Shown: positions 10,179 to 22,629, counted from the stretch's first letter. The stretch is 64,000 bases of DNA from Alentia gelatinosa (GCA_950022655.1 OX465580.1:45816028-45880027); one strand, 5' to 3'. Notes: a model not told the origin generated them from the letters alone. Numbers and translations: made by a program.

Positions 10179-10508
10179 TTAACCCTTTAAGGACGACCGC
10201 CTCTGGCAGAACTCCACACTTGGGGATGGCTACTAGTGACAGCCACTAATAACTATGTACAGGAGACGAGGGCATTGACCTCTGAACTCAAAATTCGAAG
10301 GTTTATCACATGATGTAATTTGTTATTCTTAACATTTTTATTTCTATTATTCAGAATATGATGTTACACCAAATTTTTTTGCAAATTTAAAGTTTATTAT
10401 CAAAATATTTCCTTTTCAAAAACAACTTGATAAATATCCAGCAAATGATGCCTTAAGGCATCATCTGCCCCCTGGCTTAAGGCATCATCTGCCCCCTTGA
10501 AGGGATAA
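10179..10508 (+). mobile_element. TTAA-flanked piggyBac-like MITE
   Basis: Starts TTAACCCTTTAAGG and ends CCTTGAAGGGATAA, an inverted pair with a mutated right TTAA. About 50 bp before the right end lie two copies of a palindrome built on GATGCCTTAAGGCATC. The same subterminal palindrome and TTAACCC end occur in the element at 27134-30777, so these are one family. There is no coding capacity; it would need a piggyBac-type transposase in trans. The superfamily is inferred from the TTAA target and CCC terminus. Confidence 0.65.
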
Positions 10509-10559
10509 AGAACTGTCAGTATGGTGAGTTCCTATTCATCATATTCAATTTATGATTAT

Positions 10560-10915
10560 TGCATTGGACTTGTGACGCTCAGAAACCCTAATATAATGGT
10601 GTTACACTTAAAATTGTGGCGATAAACCGCTGGGTTGCTACTGCACAAAGGTTTTCAGACTGATTTTGGCTGCCATTTTAGATTTCGAATGTGAAATCAA
10701 TATGTAATCTATTAGGTGGCATCAGCATAATCAAGACACATTGTCTTAGCCCTCTGAAGAAAAGAAGTTGCCAATAGAATTGATCCTCATGTCATGGATT
10801 TTTGGCCCCCCAAAACCCTAAACTGAAGGTGTTACACTAATATATATGATAATGAATAGCTGAGTTGCTATTTCACATAGGTTTCGGGGCTGACAGTGGC
10901 AGCCAAGTGTTATCT
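10560..10915. repeat. Two diverged tandem copies, ~210 bp unit
   Basis: Each copy runs through AAACCCTAA, GGTGTTACACT, GCTGGGTTGCTA or GCTGAGTTGCTA, an 'aggttt' tract, and a TGGC(T/A)GCCA motif, about 210 bp apart. Similarity by eye is roughly 65-70%, so the duplication is old. No coding sense. Confidence 0.45.
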
Positions 10916-12124
10916 TGTTATCTCTGAATTAGTGACTAGAGAAGGGAAGGGCTTGTAAATAGGGTGGGAAGGTTAATTTGTTACTTACTTTACTTTATTT
11001 ATATGTAAATACTTTATTTATATGTAAATGGTGATGGCAACATGGAATCATTGTACAGGTTGAACCACACAGTTCAAATGGAAGAACTGGACTTTGTCCA
11101 GAATTTGAATAAATTCTTCACAAAAAAAAAAGTGGGATCGAGCTTGATAAGTTACTTCAGCTAATCAGCTCCCACCCAACTATTTAGCGGGTGCATCTTA
11201 AGCAATCGCTTCTGTCGCCATCCTTTATCTCTAGAATCTTTTATGTGATCATCGAATCTTCAACCTGCCAACCAGAAAAGTATCGTAAGGTTCTCTGTCT
11301 AATATCTCAGTAAAATCAATTGCACTGCGTCCTCCGTCCTTATAGCTACGACATTGGCTGTGTATGGGGTTTAATGCTACTTTTTGTCATATCTTTTGTC
11401 TTATATTACAGCTATTGTTGATCGTACTAAGTATTCAGGCTTTCAATTAAATGTAGGCTATAAGGAGGGCATGCAATTCCATCCACGCAATCATTGCATT
11501 GGTCCCTTAGGCGTTTGTGTGGACGATAAAAGGGAAGTAATTGCATTTTTGACCATGTTATGGATTAGAAAATGAGTCGATGATTGCTTGTTCTTTTTTC
11601 CAATAACATCATCTCCTCTACCTTTGAGAACACTTTTGGAATAATGAAACTATATTTTCTATCCTATATCTTCTTACTGTTTGGCTGATATTTGAAACGG
11701 TTATTGATGGAATAGATGGAACATAGCCACAACAACAAAGTTTTGCACACATGCATAGACAATTTCATACATTGTTCTTCCATTAATCGAAAAGCAGAGA
11801 AGTATTTATTCGTAGGTACCTCAATATGTGACTTTTACGGAACTGACGCATCCAATGTTCCTTACAGTATTCTTCAGAGATCCTATCTAATACATCACAT
11901 ATTCCGATTTGACTATAAAGTCTAAATTATCCTCTGGCATATTCGAGATAAATAACTTTGGATTTAGATTGACATTTGATTAGCAATGGTCCAATTCTAA
12001 ATGTAAGTTATTGATAATTCATTTTTGATTCCAAAGCAAACAGTCAAATCAACCTGACATATGTGCATTATAATCCATTATACCATCACAAGTCCTTTCC
12101 TGTTTTAAACTTACCCGGCATTTA
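10916..12124. other. Non-coding
   Basis: AT-rich. Two short plus-strand frames (11384-11575, 11716-11925) show no recognisable domain and are probably chance ORFs. Confidence 0.35.
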
Positions 12125-12492
12125 CACTGCACGAGAACCACCATTTTTTATCTATATGCGCCCGGCATATATAGGTATGCTTTTGCGTATACAAGGATGT
12201 CCTATTCCTCGTGTGTAGGCGTATACCACTATCCAATAGTTCTGATCTCTGCCACTTGGGGACACCACTGTAGTACTCTCATTTGCCATTAGTCATTAAT
12301 TCCTTGGTATCTGGTAAATCCAATGTTGTATTATTAATTTTGATCATAAAATTGTTCTAAACCCCTAATAACTGCCATTTTATTAATTACATATAATAAA
12401 CCCAGCTTGTCTTGTTTTTTTATGATTAGACTTTCTAAACACGATGTCTAGGTTCGGATGAATGTGTATATAATACAGGTCTTTGTTTAGGT

Positions 12493-13233
12493 ATGGTCAT
12501 TGCACTCAGGGCTTTTCTCACTGCCCCTAGACTAACAAAAATCACACTAATGCAAATTGAAACAGACATATGCCCAGTGGAAGTTAGACTATATGAAATG
12601 GCACATAAATGTTATACCTCCATGGCTTCAAACATAGATTGTTACCTAGCCAATGGCATAAGAAAGAAACATTCAGACTTGCTGGACGATAGGGTACTCA
12701 AAACTGCTGATCTATCCACACAATTTAATCTGCTAGTCAGGCACAGGTTTGAGTCAGGTGGTAGGCTCTTCAACAGGCCCCGCACTGAACCCAGACATCC
12801 TCTGGAGCACAAACCCATTCTAGCTCTCAACAAACATGACATCTCCCCTTATGAAATAGGCTATGAAACTAAAGAACGAATAGAATTCATTGACAAAGTC
12901 ACACCCCACTGCATAAATGTATACTCTGATGGTAGTGTTATACCTACAACAGGTACGGCAGCCTCTGCAGCAATCTGTCTCGAGAAAGATAGGTACACAT
13001 GTACAAGAGTGGCCGACCACTTATCTAACCTCACCAGCAAGCTTGTAGCCATTAAATTAGCCCTCAAGAAATGGGACTACAACATGGTAATTTACTCTGA
13101 CTCGTTAGACTCGATTCAGACCCTGAGCAACACATTTACGCATAACAAATTAGCTATAGTAATACAAGAAAGAATCATTGAAAGGGACAGTAGGAACATC
13201 CGCACTCTCCTACATCCTGCATTGTGGCATTAA
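12493..13233 (+). pseudogene. LINE fragment: RT connection region and RNase H domain, part 1
   Basis: The N-terminal part resembles the post-palm region of an I/R1-type LINE. From about residue 140 there is an RNase H fold: CINVYSDGSVIPTTGTAASA (first Asp), SNLTSKLVAIKLALKKWD (where the usual Glu of A-E-L is Lys) and MVIYSDSLDSIQTL (second catalytic Asp). The reading frame breaks near 13170 and continues in 13178-13642. The loss of the catalytic Glu and the frameshift show a dead copy. Confidence 0.7.
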
Positions 13234-13642
13234 GAGCAATGATTACGCCGACCTAATTGCCAAAGACACTGCAATAAATGCCAATGATATATCTCTCACT
13301 AACGGGCTCTCAAGAACCCAAGTTATGAAGAAGATAAAGACCAATGCTAATCTCTACTGGGATAAACTAAAAGAACAAGACCTAGAAACCAACCCTATTT
13401 CAAGATCTAGAGACAATTTACCACCAGTATCCCTTAGCTTACCAAAGAATATACAACACATTGCCACCAGGTTTAGGTTAGGACATCACAGATGGGAACA
13501 CATTCCCGGATACACTAATTGCTACTGCTACACCATGGATTTTCTTAAAACCCATACCATCCCATATGCAGGGACACTATGGGTGATGCAAGTGGCCTCC
13601 CTGACCAAATGGCAGGGCACTACCCACTCGGCACCTCCATAG
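13178..13642 (+). pseudogene. LINE fragment: RNase H end and C-terminal region
   Basis: Begins in the frame left by the previous entry and carries GIKSNDYADLIAKDTA, equivalent to the G-N-E..AD..AK segment with the last catalytic Asp, then a basic region and ATRFRLGHHRWEHIPGYTNC, like the C-terminal RLR.GH....H segment of RNase H-bearing LINEs. The last ~45 codons run into a non-coding repeat (AGGGACACTATGGGTGATGC) and are not real protein. Confidence 0.65.
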
Positions 13643-14330
13643 CTACCCATATGGCATGATGATAAGGTCAGTTTAGACATAATAACTATCAGCAAAAGAC
13701 CAAGTGAAACGCATACAAAACAAAACTTTACATCTAGGAAGGGATAACCTACAGGAAAATTAGGATCTGGAACGGCTGCATGGGGTGAGTTACCTGGGGT
13801 ACTTATGGCCTCCTTGTCCCCATGTCAAGGCACTACCCACCATGTACCTCAGGATCTCCACCCAGGACATGTCTCCCTCAGAGCCTATGGGAATGAAGTG
13901 GTTAGGCTACCCAGGGGTACTGGTGGCCTCCCTAACCCCGATGGTAGGGCACTACCCATCCAGTACCACTGATACACCCGAATGCCATGAATTTCCTAAA
14001 TCCCAAACAAACCCATACCTAAACAAAGTGCAGGGACACTATGGGTGATGCAAGTGGCCTCCCTGACCAAATAGCAGGGCACTACCCACTCGGCACCTCC
14101 CTAGCTACCCACAAGGCATGATGCTTAGGAAAGGTAAACATAATAACCCCATCAAAGACCCCGTAAAATCACTACAAAACATAACTTCTAGCTTACACCT
14201 AGGAAGGAAAGAACACCCTTACACCATGGACTTCCTAATTCCCAACCTCAACCCCAACCTAAAAAAGTGCAGGGACACTATGGGTGATGCAAGTGTCCTC
14301 CCTGACCAGATGCACCTCCCTAGGTATGGT
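13540..14330. repeat. Imperfect repeat block (GCAGGGACACTATGGGTGATGC motif)
   Basis: The motif GCAGGGACACTATGGGTGATG followed by CAAGTGGCCTCCCTGACC appears at about 13567, 14030 and 14268; a related segment with CCAGGGGTACTGGTGGCC lies between. Spacing is irregular (about 460 and 240 bp). It reads open in places but has no protein-like signal. Confidence 0.5.
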
Positions 14331-14814
14331 TATAGGCTCTGGGTCTGTACCTCAGTTGCTGTTGGCTGCTGCTGGCTGCCACTGCTGTCCGCCAACACTG
14401 CCACCAACAAATATGCTGCTGGCTTGGCTTTGACACTCGGTGCTTCCATACCCATCTGCACACAGCCATGTGCCAGCCACTCCCTAAACAATACCCTGAC
14501 AATTTGTGTAGACAGAGGACTTTGTGGGGGGGGGGACAGGGTCATCCCACTGAGGCTGAAACAACACACCAATAATTCACAGCAGATACAGATATACGCC
14601 GGCAGATATACGCCCGGCAGATATACATCGCGCTGAGGTTATTTCATCTCATATACGCCAGGTGTGAAATACTTAAAAGGGAACGCTGGGGCGAAATATG
14701 GACATTAATATATGGAAACAAGTCTATTTACAGATGATACATGCACTTCCGCGATGGTGTATATAGGAATAAACTAGTGGTTTTCGTGCAGTGCTATTAC
14801 TGAAAACAGAAGGA

Positions 14815-15028
14815 CGTCATAAAAGTTATCAAAAACTTCCATAACAGAACTTTTAAACTCTCAAAGTTCAGAAGGGCTCTAAAGAAAAGTACAGCAACAC
14901 TGATTCCCTGTATGTGCATACGTCCAGTAGTGGAATATTGTGGTTACTTGTTGGATGGGGCCCCAAAACAAAACGTTGCAAAGTTAAAAGGGATGCAAAT
15001 TAGAGCTCTGAGAATAATACAAGGGTAT
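14815..15028 (+). pseudogene. LINE RT thumb fragment
   Basis: An open frame reads KVIKNFHNRTFKLSKFRRAL, then LIPCMCIRPVVEYCGYLLDG and LKGMQIRALRIIQGY, matching the post-palm 'P.L.Y.....G' and '+LQ.RALR...G' pattern of CR1-like RTs (compare the LINE B segment KCFLRALRIAIG). It is cut off on the right by the short element starting at 15029. Confidence 0.65.
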
Positions 15029-15265
15029 CACTGTGTGAAAAAAAGCTACTTATTTCATATATACACCACTGCGTTAATACGTGTATACAATGTACATTGA
15101 CTTGTTTTTATATTTATGCATCCATATTGCGTGCCAGCGTATGTGGCATATACATTATTATATACCTATGAGCATATGAGACGACTATACTACCCGCTGA
15201 TAGGCATATGATAATCATATAATTCAGGAAGGGTGGAGCATATTTTACTATACCTTCACAGTGTG
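15029..15265. mobile_element. Short CACTG-ended MITE-like element
   Basis: Left end CACTGTGTGAAAAAAAGC, right end ACCTTCACAGTG, an imperfect inverted pair. It sits at the truncation point of the LINE fragment and contains GCGTAT/ATACGC-type AT-rich motifs like the other CACTG elements here. No ORF. Confidence 0.35.
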
Positions 15266-15889
15266 AGCGTATTACATCGCATGCGCAGTGGGTAGGCTGC
15301 TCACGGGCAAAAACAAAATGGCGGACGGTGGGTAGTGCCTTGACATGGGGACAAATGACTGACTGCGCTGCTCCGGTTTATAGATTTCTGTATGTTGCTC
15401 AAGCGGTTCAGTGTGCGCTGGCTCTCTTGTCATATCTTCTGTAATACGGAAAGTACGAAAAAGCAGCCAGAGACATGAGTGGATTACGAAATTACAACAA
15501 ACTACTGAAGGAATTACCATAAAAAGCGTTAAAACTGATCTTATTCACCACTTGCACATAAGCGTGGCGCTGCAATCGGGTTGCGCTGGTTGCATGTATC
15601 TAGGCCCTGCTTGCCGAGAACCAGCAACATGCTTGCATTCGAAAACGAGGCGTGATACTTGACCTGGGTCGGCAGCATGGCTTCAGACCCATAAGCACAG
15701 ATCTAATAAAAAATGTAATTTGTTCTTGTTTCGTGAATAACAGACCAATCTTTATAAATAAAACATTGATAAAGAGCTAACACTTGGGCCTATTTGTTGG
15801 TTTAATATCATACACCTGTATTTTGGCTAAGATTTCCAGTCATGGATTGAACATCCAAATTATTTTTTTTGTGAAAAAAAGAAAAGAAA
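15266..15889. other. Non-coding
   Basis: No coding or repeat signal that I can support. Confidence 0.35.
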
Positions 15890-16452
15890 ACCTATTACCT
15901 TCCTGTTTTCACACTGATTTCATGAAAAATCTATCACGATGACCTATAGATATTACCATTCTATCTTCTTAGGTACTCGAAGACGATTAAAATGATACCT
16001 ATATTGCCAGTCTGTGATAAATATTTCCTGAGCTAATGGAGCATCAAATATTGTGATAACCTACTATATTAGAGTCAGTATTAGTTGTTGGGCTTATAAA
16101 AACAACTAGTACAGATCTACCTAATTTTCTTAAATGTAAGCAATTCTCAAGAGTGTCAGAGATAGAGATTGCTTAATGACTAGACCTAGATATTCTAGAT
16201 TTCCCCAACAATAGTCAATTTCCCTGACATCTTTCAAAACTTAAATTTTTGCTGACAAATTCACAAATTTCCTGACAATTAACTGATGCATCATTAGTCC
16301 ATTAGCTCAAGAAATATCTATCACAACCTGGTAATATTGGTATCATTTTAATTGTCTTGAAATGCCTAATAAGATAGGATGTTTATTTTTTAAAGGTCAT
16401 CACGATAGATTTTTCATTAAATCACTGTGAAAACAGGAAGGTAAAATGTTTT
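15890..16452. mobile_element. Fold-back element with ~155 bp inverted repeats
   Basis: The left arm (about 15892-16045) runs TTACCTTCCTGTTTTCACA, TGAAAAATCTATC, AAAATGATACC, TGAGCTAATGG; the right arm (about 16298-16450) is its reverse complement with scattered changes. A ~250 bp AT-rich spacer separates them. Typical of a non-autonomous DNA transposon. Confidence 0.7.
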
Positions 16453-16521
16453 AGTGTTTTTTACATTAACAATTCTGATGTTTAATCTCTGTCAGGAAAT
16501 CTTATTCATACCACAGGTATT

Positions 16522-16523
<2 letters not shown>

Positions 16524-16582
<59 letters not shown>
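16524..16582. repeat. (TA)n microsatellite, ~59 bp
   Basis: Uninterrupted TA dinucleotides. The Ile-Tyr ORF through it is an artefact. Confidence 0.95.
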
Positions 16583-16583
<1 letters not shown>

Positions 16584-17005
16584 CAGCAGATAGGCCCAAG
16601 TCTCAGGTTTCTAACAATATACTGTTTGTAAAAATCGGCCGATTATTTATTATGTGAGAGCTATTTCAATCTTTCAGGTGAGAAAAACAATAGCTTTTTA
16701 TTATTACTCAGAACTGGATGGAGAGTGCTCGCCTCGTTTTCGTTCGATCTACTTAGGCGGCCATTACAAGATGGCGCCAGTGTGAAAAGTGTCTATGGAG
16801 ACTTAGAGCGAGTGGTATTACCATCCGATGCCTCAGTCAGGGTAGTGGAAGCGAGCCTGCAAAATGTAAACAAAGTGTCTACGACACATTATTTAAATAC
16901 AAATCTATTATAATTCATCTCAGTTCTTTCAGATTATACGTTTTGTATTGATTCTGTTTACATTGGCGTTTTTCTTTTTTATTTAAACAGAAAAAGAAAC
17001 CGCTA

Positions 17006-17078
17006 TCTGTGGCCGGGGCTTGAACACCCGACCCTCGGATGCCAAAATCTGTGCCCTAACCACTACACCATGGGGCTA
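17006..17078 (-). pseudogene. tRNA-like sequence, degenerate
   Basis: The minus strand has an A box-like TGGTGTAGTGGTTAGGGC and, about 30 bp later, a B box-like GGGTGTTCAAGCCCC, at normal tRNA spacing. The D-arm is convincing. The anticodon stem has a mismatch and a 6-base loop, and the T-loop is off by about two bases, so it does not fold as a good tRNA. It may be a tRNA pseudogene or the head of a SINE. Confidence 0.4.
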
Positions 17079-17151
17079 TTGAGTGGTCCAAAATTTATGT
17101 GTTGTATATACTTATAGCACCACTGAGGTTATTGTCAGATCTAACCAGCGT

Positions 17152-18980
17152 GGTATATCTTTATAGTAGAGGAGCAAATGGCCTAAAAATGGGTAAAATT
17201 GACCCCCGAAAGTCTACTGGCTGAAACTTGCCATATTAGTCAATTATGACCTCAGGAATCTGAATCTGATACTCGTTTGTTCCAAAAAGTGTAGCATCAT
17301 ACTCGTTTCCATGGTAATAGAAGGAAAACAAAATTTAATACATACTGACACATAATACATACTTTTATAAGAAAAGGTGAATAAATGCATTTTTTCTGTC
17401 GGTAAAATTTATCATTCTTTGGCCAAAAGTGTACAGTATGGAAATATGCCCTTTTCTGTTTTCTTGGAAGAACTGTTGCCATGGTAACATTCCAATTTGT
17501 GGGGGAACCCCCATTTTGGGTTTTCTCATGGTTATTAAAGTTGGATAAAAAGAATAATTTCATGAATGACACATACAAATTGATAAATTTAGCAATAACA
17601 CACAGCATTGATAGGTACCACCATTTTTTGAAGCCATTCAATTGTTTCCATGGCAACCATAACAAGGTTTTTTCTATGACCAAAGCAGCCAGATAATGAT
17701 ACACTAACTGGACATTTGTATGGCAAATCTGCATGACATGGCAACTAGTAGAAGAGTATAGTCTCAAAAAGGCCATTAGAGAGTCTACTGCATGAAATGT
17801 GCCATGTTGGTCAATCATTACATGGGGAATCTGATTCTGCTACTCTCTTGACCAAAAGAATGTAGCATCACTTTTGTTTCCATGACAACCTTAATGCATA
17901 ATAATCTACTTAGAAACCACCAATTTCCTGCAAATATGGATAATAGATGTAAGAAATAGGAGCTAAACACCTACTCATGAGATTTCATTTTCATGATGCA
18001 TACATTTGGGACATAATGTGGAGTTGTTCTCTTCATTCCCTTAGAATTTGATTGCCATGGCAACCAGTTTAGCACAAAACAGACACTGCAGTAGCCAGCT
18101 CTGATTGTCGTCAAAGCAAATTACTAGCTTTTTTAGCCATTGATGATAGAGACTTAATGTAAGTATTTATCCTAGTACTTGGAGAGTCTACTGCATGAAA
18201 TGTGCCATGTTGGTCCATCATTACATGGGGAATATGATTCTGCCACTATTTTGACCAAAAGAATGTAGCATCACTTTCGTTTCCATGACAACCTTAATGC
18301 ATAATAATCTACTTAGAAACCACCAATTTCCTGCAAATATGAATAATATATGTAAGAAATAGGAGCTAAACACCTACTCATGAGATTTCATTTTCATGAT
18401 GCATACATTTGGGACATAATGTGGAGTTGTTTTCTTCATTCCCTTAGAATTTGATTGCCATGGCAACCAGTTTAGCACAAAACAGACACTGCAGTAGCCA
18501 GCTCTGATTGTCGTCAAAGCAAATTACTAGCTTTTTTAGCCATTGATGATAGAGACTTAATGTAAGTATTTATCCTAGTACTTGGAGAGTCTACTGCATG
18601 AAATGTGCCATGTTGGTCAATCATTACATGGGGAATATGATTCTGCCACTATTTTGACCAAAAGAATGTAGCATGACTTTTGTTTACATGACAACATGGT
18701 TGTATAGTGATTTACTCAGAAATTACCATTTTCTTACACATGAATAGTAAGTGTCTGAAAAATAGCCATAAAACATCTTTTCATGAGGTTTCATGAGCTT
18801 TTTTTGTATACATTTAGGATATCATGGGTCATTGATATTCCCTAAGAATTTGGTTGTCATGGCAACCAATGCAGCAGAGAGCATCCATTACATGAACCAA
18901 CTGTGATTGTTATTTAAACAAACTGCTATAATCTTTTAGCCATTAAAGATAGAGACATAAAGTAAGTATTTGTTCTTGGA
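17152..18980. repeat. Left arm: unique 629 bp plus 403-bp tandem units
   Basis: After a unique outer segment, units beginning GAGTCTACTGCATGAAATG start at 17781, 18184 and 18587, exactly 403 bp apart. The first two units are nearly identical; the third diverges in its second half. A 173-codon ORF (17297-17818, minus) has no recognised domain and is probably not translated. Confidence 0.8.
17305..18866. promoter_or_regulatory. Cluster of X-box-like palindromes (left arm)
   Basis: Sites close to the RFX X-box consensus GTTGCCATGGCAAC: 17305 (GTTTCCATGGTAAT), 17475 (GTTGCCATGGTAAC), 17644 (GTTTCCATGGCAAC), 17876, 18051 (ATTGCCATGGCAAC), 18279, 18454 (ATTGCCATGGCAAC) and 18853 (GTTGTCATGGCAAC). 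They recur about every 170-230 bp. That RFX proteins bind such palindromes is established; binding here is inference. Confidence 0.45.
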
Positions 18981-21900
18981 CATTCTTGACATTTAGCATA
19001 TAACACTATTTGGTACATGGTCTATATGATGCATTTTATACAAGAGTAAGATGTCATCAAAATATCTGTGACATGATCCAGTTGTGCATGATTTATAGTT
19101 TAGGCAATGTAAACACATGACACAAAGAATTACCAAGTCACACTGGGTGATGACTAGAGAGATCAAGCGTGGCTGGATGATGCTTGGAAGTATCACCATG
19201 CATGACTGGGTGATGCCTTGAGATATTATTATTCATGGAATACTTGTTTTATGAAACAATTTAGTTTATGATAGATCAAGAAAGGTGAAATTTCCTTAGA
19301 ATGAAGGTATGATATATTTTGGAATTTTAGACAAAAAGAAACATAATATCAAGGATCATGTATTACATGACGCTATGAAATGTGTTACATGACATTTCTG
19401 CAATTGGCCTTTAAGAACTTGCCCCAGTGGGCATTTATACTGACACTGCTACCTGTCCTGATGCTGCAGGTACCTGGCAGGAAAGGCATAAGCAAGGTGC
19501 CAAATTAAGAATATATAGTCTGTATATTCTTGAAATGACAGTCATCAACAGAATTAGAGGGTAACATATCCACAAAAGGTTGAGTGGGGCATGTCTAGGA
19601 TCAGAGTTGACCATGGCAAATCAGAATGTCAGAATGGGTGATGCATACCCTAACAAAGGAGAAAAAAGGCACCACATGGTGTTATGTTACCCTCTATATG
19701 GTGTCATCTGGCACCATACACTTTCTAGTGAATGCCCACCAGAACCCCCAGGGGAGGGGAATTGCTTCATGTTTACGATGCCTTTGCAGATCATAGAATA
19801 GTGATCCAAGGGCGTAAATGTTACTCCAGAAAATTAGTGGATTGAGTTGGAATTGCATCACCACCTAAAATATGCCTTTCAGCGATACTTTTTATGCAGA
19901 CCCTCACATCAGGGCAGATGTCTGCATATTGCATTACTTTGGTTAGAAATGGCCTTGTCTGATATTCTCAATAATGATCCATGGTGGCACTACCACCCCC
20001 ATTGTTCATCTACCTATAGGAGATAGAGATCCACATAACCAGGTGTCAGATCAGTTTTAACTATTGTACCATCTGTATTAAACCCTATTTCACTGGGTAC
20101 TCACCATAGTAGTACAGGTATGGAGGCAGGTACTAGTGCCAGTGAATACCGCAAGAGGCCGGACATATAACCCTAATTGTGATACTTTTATCTTAACATC
20201 ACATGGCATCTCATATGATACTAAATGCTATGATTTATTTCACCTAAAAATATCAAAGAATATTTTGTAAATGATGCCTCAAGGTATCACCCGGCCATCC
20301 CTGGATGTATCTTCCCCTGTCTCATTCAATATGTACCCCTGAATTGTTGTATAGCTATCGCACCATAGAAATTAGCAATACTGCATGAATATAGGGATAC
20401 GATACAATATCATGGGACCAACGATTTTTAGTCAGATCGTTAAAGTTATCGTAAAATAAAATTGTGATACAATTATAGCTAGCGATACCACAAAAAGTGG
20501 AGCAATGGGGCCCTGAGGCACTGCCACCATGTCAGTGCTTTTGTCCTCAGTGCTTCCCACCCACAGCACTTCAAAGTCCTCTTATTAACCCTTTATTGAT
20601 GGGAATCTATGGCAGAGCCACTCTCATTAATGGCTATTAGTGTCAATGTACACAGCTGGGGGCAGGATGTGTCAAGATCATTCTGTTACTCAATCACATG
20701 GTATAGCATGTCATCCTTAATGTTATTATTCATTTTGATCAACTTATGCATTTCCACCTGACGACTAAATGATCACCAATTATGTATTCATTAAAAATCA
20801 GTCATTGGGTGGTGTCACTTATAATTATCAACAAAAACAAACTCTTTCCACCTGACAGATGGTTTTCCTACCTTTGTATTGAAAGTAACTGAGAAAATAC
20901 TGATGCTGATACATGTTTACTAGCCTGATGATTAACACTCCTGACATTGCAGCTGAATGTGGGCTTCCAATGGATACACTGTGCAGAGATGGTTCATGTA
21001 AAAAGCTTGCCACAAATCAATTATATGTACATAACTGCTTTCAATTTATCGGGGAGGCAAATAATTGTCAGCTGGTGCCATATTGCATAATGTGGAGATA
21101 AAGATTGTTGATCTGTAACATGTTATCCCCATTACCACCTGAAAATTATGTACCCTAAAAAGGCAAATAGTCAGCAGTGGTGCCAAAAGACTGCTGATTC
21201 CACCTTTTGTAGTCTAATTGTCTAAACCACTGACATCCGCCACTATTCTGGCACCCTCCATTCTGTTCTGGCCTCTGCTGTTCCTTGGTTATTCTCATGC
21301 ATAGAAGAATAGGATGCCCAATACAGTCTGACCATCAGGGCATATGCTAGCAATATAAGTCACTGAAACCCACTCTCCCCTCCATTATGACCTCTCCCAA
21401 CCTTCATCTAGTGTTTTGCTAATTTCTGGGTCCAGTCCTGGACTGTTTTCTACCAATGCTAGCCCCATAACATATGAAATGCACCATTATCAAGCCAGAG
21501 AGTTACCTCCCATTTTCTCCTGTATTGGGCACAGGGAGATATGGAGCTACTAACAGAAGAGGCAATAATGATAAGCCCCTCCTTTCAGAGTTATGAGGGG
21601 AACATAGCTTTCTCAGGACAGACATACTAGTGTCTTAAAGGCTCAAAGACAGAATATTCCTTTCTTGGAGAGGCATCGAGAAGTGGATTAAACAGAGGCA
21701 GCATTGCAGCAAAACATTCAGGTATCCCCTGTGTTTTCTTTCTAATATGATCTCTAATATATTTCCTCTATGGCCCTCTGAGGCAGGATGAGTGATGCAA
21801 GGCCCCTTTGGTTGACTTTTCTACTCAGAAGGACACTTTAGGGTCTCTCCCTCCCATGTCTCCTCCCCTTCTTGCTCCTCTAGTTCAGAGGTGGTCTCCT

Positions 21901-22629
21901 TATCCTGCCCTTCAGGCTACCTCTCCTCTGGCTACCTCTCCTTCTCCTTGCTGGCCTGCCTTACTTCCTGAGGAGTAGCAGGTGCAACACTAAAACTGTG
22001 ACATCCTGGGAAAGGTATCAGGGCTCAAGGGCACTATGGGCACCAACAACAAGGCCATATAACCTTCACAATATGGGGAGAGAAAACCAGCAAGAGTGAG
22101 CCAGGAATTGAAACCAAGTGGTGTCACATTTTTCCTCCATGGCATGCCCCACAATGGTCTGAGATTCTGACATGCAATGGTCAGCTCTGATCCATACCTT
22201 AACCTTCTAAACCTTTTTATATGTTAGCTATAGTTAATAGTAACAGGTAGAGCATGACACAAGTATGTGACAGATACATACAAGCAGGAGGTATAAATAC
22301 TGTATGGAACAGGGTTCCATATGGCAAAATATGCATCAACTAAAACTAGGTTTTGCTGGTAACAATAGCTAGGATAAGTGTCCAGCTTTGTCTTGTGGGA
22401 GCCAGAGGAAAGAAACCTGGAGTATTCTGGGCATGCCCCCAAGAACTTATTGCAATTTGTTTATATGAGAATCAAAGGGGGTAACTGCACTGATTATTTT
22501 CTATTTGCATTGGTTGCCATGGTAACAAGATTCTAAAGACATAGAAACAAGATTTACCCATTACATCTGAAATGTTAACATATAAAAACAATTAATGAGT
22601 TTGAAACCGTATGAGTTTTCTTGTTTTTC
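18981..22629. other. Spacer of the inverted-repeat element
   Basis: No ORF with a recognised domain. It holds sequences related to the TTAA/GATGCC family: a reversed end near 19130-19215 (GGGTGATGCCTTGAG), a forward copy near 20077-20310, and a TTAACCCTTTATTGATGGG start near 20588. Short frames such as 19580-19801 and 20913-21101 look like chance. Confidence 0.4.
20077..20310 (+). repeat. Decayed TTAA/GATGCC-family MITE
   Basis: Begins near TTAAACCCTATTTCACTGGG and ends just after one copy of the subterminal palindrome (GATGCCTCAAGGTATCACC, here with a mismatch). No clear right TTAA. Related to 10179-10508 and 27134-30777. Confidence 0.4.

Larger units (their letters stand above)
12125..14793 (-). 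mobile_element. CACTG-ended DNA element, reverse orientation, with a LINE fragment inserted
   Basis: The left end is CACTGCACGAGAACCACC and the right end is the inverted GGTTTTCGTGCAGTG. The first ~350 bp are the reverse complement of 45330-45730 (shared GTGTCCCCAAGTGGCA and TTAATGGCAAATG motifs), and the last ~80 bp match the start of the element at 44409 in reverse. So this is a second, oppositely oriented copy of that family, enlarged by a LINE RNase H fragment and a repeat block. No target duplication is obvious. The CACTG termini are like those of the CMC/Chapaev group, but no transposase is present. Confidence 0.5.

Noticed and set aside
17006..17078. Functional tRNA gene
   Set aside because: Anticodon stem mismatch, short anticodon loop and displaced T-loop; kept only as tRNA-like.
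17297..17818. 173-codon ORF, identical to 23567-24088, as a protein gene
   Set aside because: The identity comes from the inverted repeat. The peptide has no domain or coding character, and the antisense frame is open too.
17781..18980. CRISPR-like array
   Set aside because: Repeats are 403 bp units without short repeats/spacers, and the genome is eukaryotic.
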